Origin: Thiomonas sp.
Lineage (GTDB): Bacteria > Pseudomonadota > Gammaproteobacteria > Burkholderiales > Burkholderiaceae_C
NCBI GenBank assembly: GCA_028706735.1
Contig: JAQTVS010000102.1
Span: 1-8,811, forward strand
Direction: 5' to 3'
DNA: 8,811 nt
Shown one piece after another: positions 6,126 through 8,811 of this stretch (positions are counted from its first letter, which is position 1; each line of letters opens with the position of its first letter). The translations under genes were made by a program, and so were the position numbers. Under the pieces are notes generated by a model. The model did not search any database, was not told the DNA's origin, and saw nothing but the letters and a program-made list of their open reading frames with translations.

Positions 6126-6147
6126 TTGCCCACAGAGTTGTCCACAG
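6126..6147 (+). repeat. Tandem direct repeat resembling DnaA boxes
   Basis: TTGCCCACAG (6126-6135) and TTGTCCACAG (6138-6147) repeat with a 12-bp period and one mismatch. TTGTCCACA differs from the DnaA box TTATCCACA at one position, and the other copy differs at two. A more degenerate inverted copy, CTGTGGGAT, follows at 6196-6204. There is no dnaA/dnaN nearby, so this is probably not an origin. DnaA-mediated control of the downstream operon is one option. Confidence 0.35.
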
Positions 6148-6215
6148 TTTGATGGCATAACTTGCGCGCCAGCGGGCTGGAACTGCGCGCGCGACCTGTG
6201 GGATGGCTGCCTGGG

Positions 6216-6245
6216 TTGTGTGCCACTTTCGCCACCCGGCATAAT
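6216..6245 (+). promoter_or_regulatory. Candidate sigma-70 promoter for the exbB-kdsB operon
   Basis: CATAAT at 6240-6245 matches the -10 consensus at five of six positions, with TTGTGT at 6216-6221 (three of six) 18 bp upstream. Transcription would start near 6252, giving a leader of about 57 nt that contains the AAAGGA ribosome binding site at 6296-6301. It is the best promoter-like pair I found in the gap. Confidence 0.4.
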
Positions 6246-6308
6246 GCGGTGCTGAGGTTTGGAGAGAATATTCCGTCCAGCGACGGAGCAGACGCAAAGG
6301 ACAACCGC

Positions 6309-6929
6309 ATGTTTCACATGGTGCAAGCCGCAGGCTGGCCGATCTGGCCGCTGATTTTGTGTTCGATCGTGGCGCTGGCCGTGATCTTTGAACGACTGAC
6401 GGCCCTGCAGCGTGGCCGCATTCTGCCGCCCAAACTGCTCGACGAGGCGCTGAATGTCTCATCCAAGCAGTTGCCGGCGGCGGATGTGATCGACAAACTG
6501 GAGCGCAATTCGCCACTGGGCGCCGTGCTGGCCAGCGGTTTTCGTTCGGTGGCGCGTCCGCATGCGAGCGCTGCAGGGCTGCAGGAAGACCTGGAGAACG
6601 CAGGCCGGCATGAGGTGTATCGCCTGCAGAAATACCTCAACGCCCTGGCCACCGTGGCCTCGGCCGCGCCCTTGCTCGGACTGCTGGGCACCGTGGTCGG
6701 CATGATCGAGATTTTCGGTTCGCAATCCACTGCGGGCACCGACCCGACAGTGCTGGCGCACGGCATTTCTGTCGCCTTGTACAACACGGCGCTGGGTCTG
6801 ATCGTGGCCGTGCCGTCGCTGATTTTCTACCGCTATTTCCGCAGCCGGGTGGACGATTACACCGTCGACCTGGAGCAGGCCGCGCGGCGGCTGGCCACGC
6901 ACCTGCAGACCTATCTTCCGCGCCGCTGA
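6309..6929 (+). CDS. exbB: ExbB/TolQ/MotA-family proton channel subunit
   Basis: An inner-membrane subunit of a proton-driven motor that, with ExbD, energises an outer-membrane or periplasmic partner. The 206-residue protein has TM1 at about 12-30 (WPIWPLILCSIVALAVIFERL), a cytoplasmic loop at about 31-112, then the conserved TM2 region ASAAPLLGLLGTVVGMIEIF (117-136) and TM3 ISVALYNTALGLIVAVPSLI (153-172). A charged tail follows. The GLLGTVxGM and ALxxTALGLxVAxP motifs are family hallmarks. The ATG at 6309 has a strong AAAGGA 7 nt upstream; upstream extension of the frame to 6162 is not protein-like. The exbD gene follows after 15 nt. The protein is nearer ExbB than TolQ by context (no tolA/tolB), though no tonB is present. 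In betaproteobacteria this pair commonly precedes lpxK. Confidence 0.92.
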   Translation: MFHMVQAAGWPIWPLILCSIVALAVIFERLTALQRGRILPPKLLDEALNVSSKQLPAADVIDKLERNSPLGAVLASGFRSVARPHASAAGLQEDLENAGRHEVYRLQKYLNALATVASAAPLLGLLGTVVGMIEIFGSQSTAGTDPTVLAHGISVALYNTALGLIVAVPSLIFYRYFRSRVDDYTVDLEQAARRLATHLQTYLPRR

Positions 6930-6944
6930 GCCGCGTCTGCCGCC

Positions 6945-7364
6945 ATGAAATTCAAGCGCCAGAACACGGAAGATCCCGAGGTCAACCTCATTCCGCTGAT
7001 TGATGTGCTGCTGGTCATCCTGATTTTTCTGATGATCAGCACGACCTACTCCAAGTTCACCGAACTGAAAATCACATTACCCACCGCCGACGCGGAAAAG
7101 TTGCAGAACAATCCGCAGGAAATCATCGTGGCGGTCAGCAGCAGCGGCGAATACGCGATCAACAAGCAGATCCTCCCCAGCCGAACCGTCTCAGCGCTGA
7201 CGCAGTCGCTGCTCGACGCCTCCAAGGGCAAGCCCGAAACCATGGTGGTCATCAGCGCGGATGCGCAGGCGACGCAGCAGTCCGTGGTGAACGTGATGGA
7301 AGCCGCGCGCGCGGCAGGGTTGAGCCGTCTGACTTTCGCCACCCAAAAATCACCCGGCTCCTGA
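6945..7364 (+). CDS. exbD: ExbD/TolR-family motor subunit
   Basis: A 139-residue bitopic inner-membrane protein that pairs with ExbB. A short cytoplasmic N-terminus leads into the single membrane helix NLIPLIDVLLVILIFLMIST (14-33), carrying the proton-path aspartate D20 (D25 in E. coli ExbD). The periplasmic domain (about 40-139) contains LPTADAEK, a predicted mixed alpha/beta fold, and VVISADAQATQQSVVNVMEA, the typical ExbD/TolR C-terminal segment, ending LSRLTFAT. The ATG at 6945 follows exbB by 15 nt with only a weak ribosome binding site. The stop TGA shares its A with the lpxK start (TGATG), so translation is probably coupled. No tonB or outer-membrane receptor gene is present in this window, so the partner is unknown. 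Confidence 0.92.
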   Translation: MKFKRQNTEDPEVNLIPLIDVLLVILIFLMISTTYSKFTELKITLPTADAEKLQNNPQEIIVAVSSSGEYAINKQILPSRTVSALTQSLLDASKGKPETMVVISADAQATQQSVVNVMEAARAAGLSRLTFATQKSPGS

Positions 7365-8410
7365 TGGCGCAACCCACGGCACACAGTGGCTGGCCGCGCT
7401 GGTGGTTGCGCCGTAGCCTGCTGACCTGGGTCTTGTGGCCGTTCTCGGGTCTGTTTGCCGCGCTGAGTGCGTTGCGTCGTGCGCTGTACCGCCTCGGCCT
7501 GCTCAAGACCGTGCGGGTGGATGCGCCCGTCGTGGTGGTCGGCAATCTCACCGTCGGCGGCTCGGGAAAAACACCGTTGATCGCGGCGCTGGCCCGCGGT
7601 TTGCTGCAGGCGGGCTGGCAGCCCGGCATCGTGTCGCGCGGCTATGGGCGCAAGTCCACAGGCGAGGCGAGCGTCTCTGTCCATCAGGATAGCGATCCCG
7701 CGCTGTGCGGCGATGAACCGGTGCTCCTGGCGCGGCTTACCGGTTGCCCGGTTCAGGTGGGGCGCAAGCGCGCGCAGGCTGCCCTTGACTTGCTGGCGGC
7801 GCATCCTGAGGTCGACGTGCTGCTCAGCGATGACGGCCTGCAGCATCTCGCCCTGGCGCGCGATGTGGAATTGGTTGTGGTCGACCAACGGCTGTGGGGC
7901 AATGGCCTGCTGCTGCCGGCCGGGCCCTTGCGCGAGTCGCCTGCACGAAAACGCGACGCCACACTCGGCCCGGTGGAGGCGCTGGAGAAGATCGGCTCAG
8001 GAGAGCGCTATTTTGCGCTGGTGCGCTCGCTTGGAGATTTCACCAAACTGATTGGCGGCGAGCGGCTTGCCCCCGCAGAGTCTGCGCTGCGTTTTTCCGG
8101 CAGGCCGCTGGGGGCGCTGGCGGGCATCGGGCATCCGGGGCAATTTTTTTCCATGCTGCGCGCTGCCGGCCTGCAGGTGGACGGTGTGGCGGCGGGAGAT
8201 CATCAGCCCCTGTCCGACGCAAGCTTCGCCGCGTTTCCTCACAGCAGTCCCGTTTTGATCACGGAAAAAGACGCCATAAAATCGGCGCATTTGTCGCCCG
8301 CCCTGCGCGAGCGTCTCTGGGTTGTCGGATTGCGGCTTGAACTGCCCGACGATCTGCTGCCCTGGCTACACCACAGACTGGAGATTGCGCGTGGACATCC
8401 GACTTCTTGA
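7364..8410 (+). CDS. lpxK: Tetraacyldisaccharide 4'-kinase LpxK
   Basis: An inner-membrane-associated kinase that phosphorylates the 4' position of the lipid A disaccharide precursor, giving lipid IVA. The 348 residues show an N-terminal hydrophobic/amphipathic anchor (about 14-36), the P-loop [15 protein letters not shown] (57-71), SRGYGRK (91-97), [19 protein letters not shown] (116-134), the catalytic LLSDDGLQH (153-161), [10 protein letters not shown] (182-191), and the late family motifs [12 protein letters not shown] and [10 protein letters not shown]. Length is normal for LpxK. The ATG at 7364 overlaps the exbD stop by one base and no separate Shine-Dalgarno is evident, so it probably relies on coupling. 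The 3' end overlaps the next gene by 20 nt. It is the first of two lipopolysaccharide genes in this operon. Confidence 0.97.
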   Translation: MAQPTAHSGWPRWWLRRSLLTWVLWPFSGLFAALSALRRALYRLGLLKTVRVDAPVVVVGNLTVGGSGKTPLIAALARGLLQAGWQPGIVSRGYGRKSTGEASVSVHQDSDPALCGDEPVLLARLTGCPVQVGRKRAQAALDLLAAHPEVDVLLSDDGLQHLALARDVELVVVDQRLWGNGLLLPAGPLRESPARKRDATLGPVEALEKIGSGERYFALVRSLGDFTKLIGGERLAPAESALRFSGRPLGALAGIGHPGQFFSMLRAAGLQVDGVAAGDHQPLSDASFAAFPHSSPVLITEKDAIKSAHLSPALRERLWVVGLRLELPDDLLPWLHHRLEIARGHPTS

Positions 8411-8618
8411 TTTGCTCGTCTGCCCGATTTGCAAGGGCTCACTGCAGTTTGACCGCGAGGCGCAGGAACTCATCTGTCCGCGTGACAAACTGGCCTACCC
8501 GGTGCGGGACGGAATACCGCTCATGCTGGTCGATCTGGCGCGCGACATGACTCTGCCCGCCCCCTCACCCGAAGCACCCGCTGCCGCGCGGGCATGCAAT
8601 GCAGACGCCGCAGCGTGA
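8391..8618 (+). CDS. Trm112/YcaR-family zinc-ribbon-like small protein
   Basis: A 75-residue member of the UPF0434/Trm112-like family. E. coli YcaR occupies the same place between lpxK and kdsB. Family features: [15 protein letters not shown] (4-18) with C11 and C14, then [20 protein letters not shown] (27-46) with C29. Members bind metal in some cases and are thought to assist partner proteins, but the bacterial role is not settled. The Ala/Pro-rich tail (about 50-75) is longer than the compact core and is likely disordered. The start is GTG at 8391, supported by a GGAG 7 nt upstream (8380-8383) and by the family's N-terminus. It overlaps the 3' end of lpxK by 20 nt, and its TGA overlaps the kdsB GTG (GTGA). 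Both junctions suggest translational coupling. Confidence 0.92.
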   Translation: MDIRLLDLLVCPICKGSLQFDREAQELICPRDKLAYPVRDGIPLMLVDLARDMTLPAPSPEAPAAARACNADAAA

Positions 8619-8811
8619 GTGCCGTCCCGCCGTTCTGGGTGCTGATTCCGGCGCGGCTGGGTTCGACCCGCCTGCCCGGCAAACCCCTGGCTGATATCGG
8701 CGGCGCGCCCATGGTGGTGCGCGTGGCGCAGCGCGTTCAGCGCAGCGGGGCGCAGGGCGTGGTCGTCGCATGCGACAGCCCGGCCATCGTGCAGGCCTGC
8801 GCCGCGCATTG
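8615..8811 (+). CDS. kdsB: CMP-Kdo synthetase KdsB, N-terminal part (cut by window edge)
   Basis: KdsB (3-deoxy-manno-octulosonate cytidylyltransferase) makes CMP-Kdo from CTP and Kdo in the cytoplasm, the donor for adding Kdo to lipid IVA. About 65 codons are present. [20 protein letters not shown] carries the nucleotide-binding signature ([15 protein letters not shown]), followed by [22 protein letters not shown] corresponds to the usual VATD segment. I chose GTG at 8615, which overlaps the preceding stop as GTGA and gives the family's short N-terminus ([14 protein letters not shown]). An in-frame ATG at 8594 would add seven Arg-rich residues inside the upstream gene and cannot be excluded. 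The gene is the last one seen in the exbB operon and continues past the window. Confidence 0.95.
   Translation, partial: MSAVPPFWVLIPARLGSTRLPGKPLADIGGAPMVVRVAQRVQRSGAQGVVVACDSPAIVQACAAH

Larger units (their letters stand above)
5930..6308. other. 379-bp intergenic region before the exbB operon
   Basis: I see no credible gene here. A minus-strand frame over 6073-6516 and an in-frame exbB extension from 6162 both lack any protein-like features. The first part is AT-richer than the flanks, especially 6000-6080. It holds an inverted repeat (6035-6049), a tandem DnaA-box-like repeat (6126-6147), a weak CCCCAG/CTGGGG stem just after the small gene (5934-5961), a candidate promoter (6216-6245) and the exbB ribosome binding site AAAGGA (6296-6301). 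Its size leaves room for a small RNA, but none is recognised. Confidence 0.6.

Noticed and set aside
6126..6204. Replication origin based on DnaA-like boxes
   Set aside because: There are only two or three imperfect boxes, no dnaA, dnaN or gidA neighbours and no clear AT-rich unwinding element beside them.
6073..6516. 147-codon minus-strand frame covering the exbB gap and the exbB 5' part
   Set aside because: Its composition looks like translated non-coding DNA. It overlaps the conserved exbB start and has no ribosome binding site or domain.
7046..7888. 280-codon minus-strand frame opposite exbD and lpxK
   Set aside because: The plus strand here has complete ExbD and LpxK motifs; the minus frame has no family features and is a GC-rich shadow.

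Overview
The window is GC-rich, densely coding bacterial chromosome. Its gene set (mutL, lexA, ompR/envZ, an exbB-exbD pair fused to an lpxK / Trm112-family / kdsB cluster) and protein sequences point to a Gram-negative betaproteobacterium, most likely Burkholderiales. A Thiomonas-like organism would fit, but the genus is a guess. There are no rRNA or tRNA genes, no CRISPR array, no transposase and no phage genes. This is core chromosome with one small repeat family inserted.

Layout, left to right. (1) The N-terminal ATPase part of mutL on the minus strand, cut by the window edge. It diverges from a DedA-family membrane protein gene on the plus strand. (2) lexA on the minus strand, convergent with dedA and divergent from a cytoplasmic L-asparaginase gene. 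A perfect CTGT-N8-ACAG SOS box lies between lexA and the asparaginase, only 23 bp before the asparaginase start codon. (3) A 170-bp element with 18-bp perfect terminal inverted repeats sits between the convergent asparaginase and envZ genes. A 16-bp solo copy of its end overlaps the lexA stop codon. (4) A two-component system, ompR then envZ, on the minus strand with a 32-nt gene overlap, divergent from a small exported protein of unknown function. (5) A 379-bp non-coding gap holding a perfect AT-rich inverted repeat, a tandem DnaA-box-like direct repeat and a plausible promoter. (6) A tightly packed plus-strand operon exbB-exbD-lpxK-(Trm112-like)-kdsB, whose last three junctions are overlapping, coupled starts. 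kdsB runs off the right edge.

Functionally the window joins DNA repair and its control (MutL, LexA), envelope sensing (OmpR/EnvZ) and outer-membrane construction. LpxK makes lipid IVA and KdsB activates Kdo for addition to it; ExbB/ExbD form a proton-driven inner-membrane motor. DedA proteins are also tied to membrane homeostasis. The observations most worth checking are the possible SOS control of the asparaginase and the repeat family that abuts or supplies gene 3' ends. I did not find a convincing new multi-gene system.
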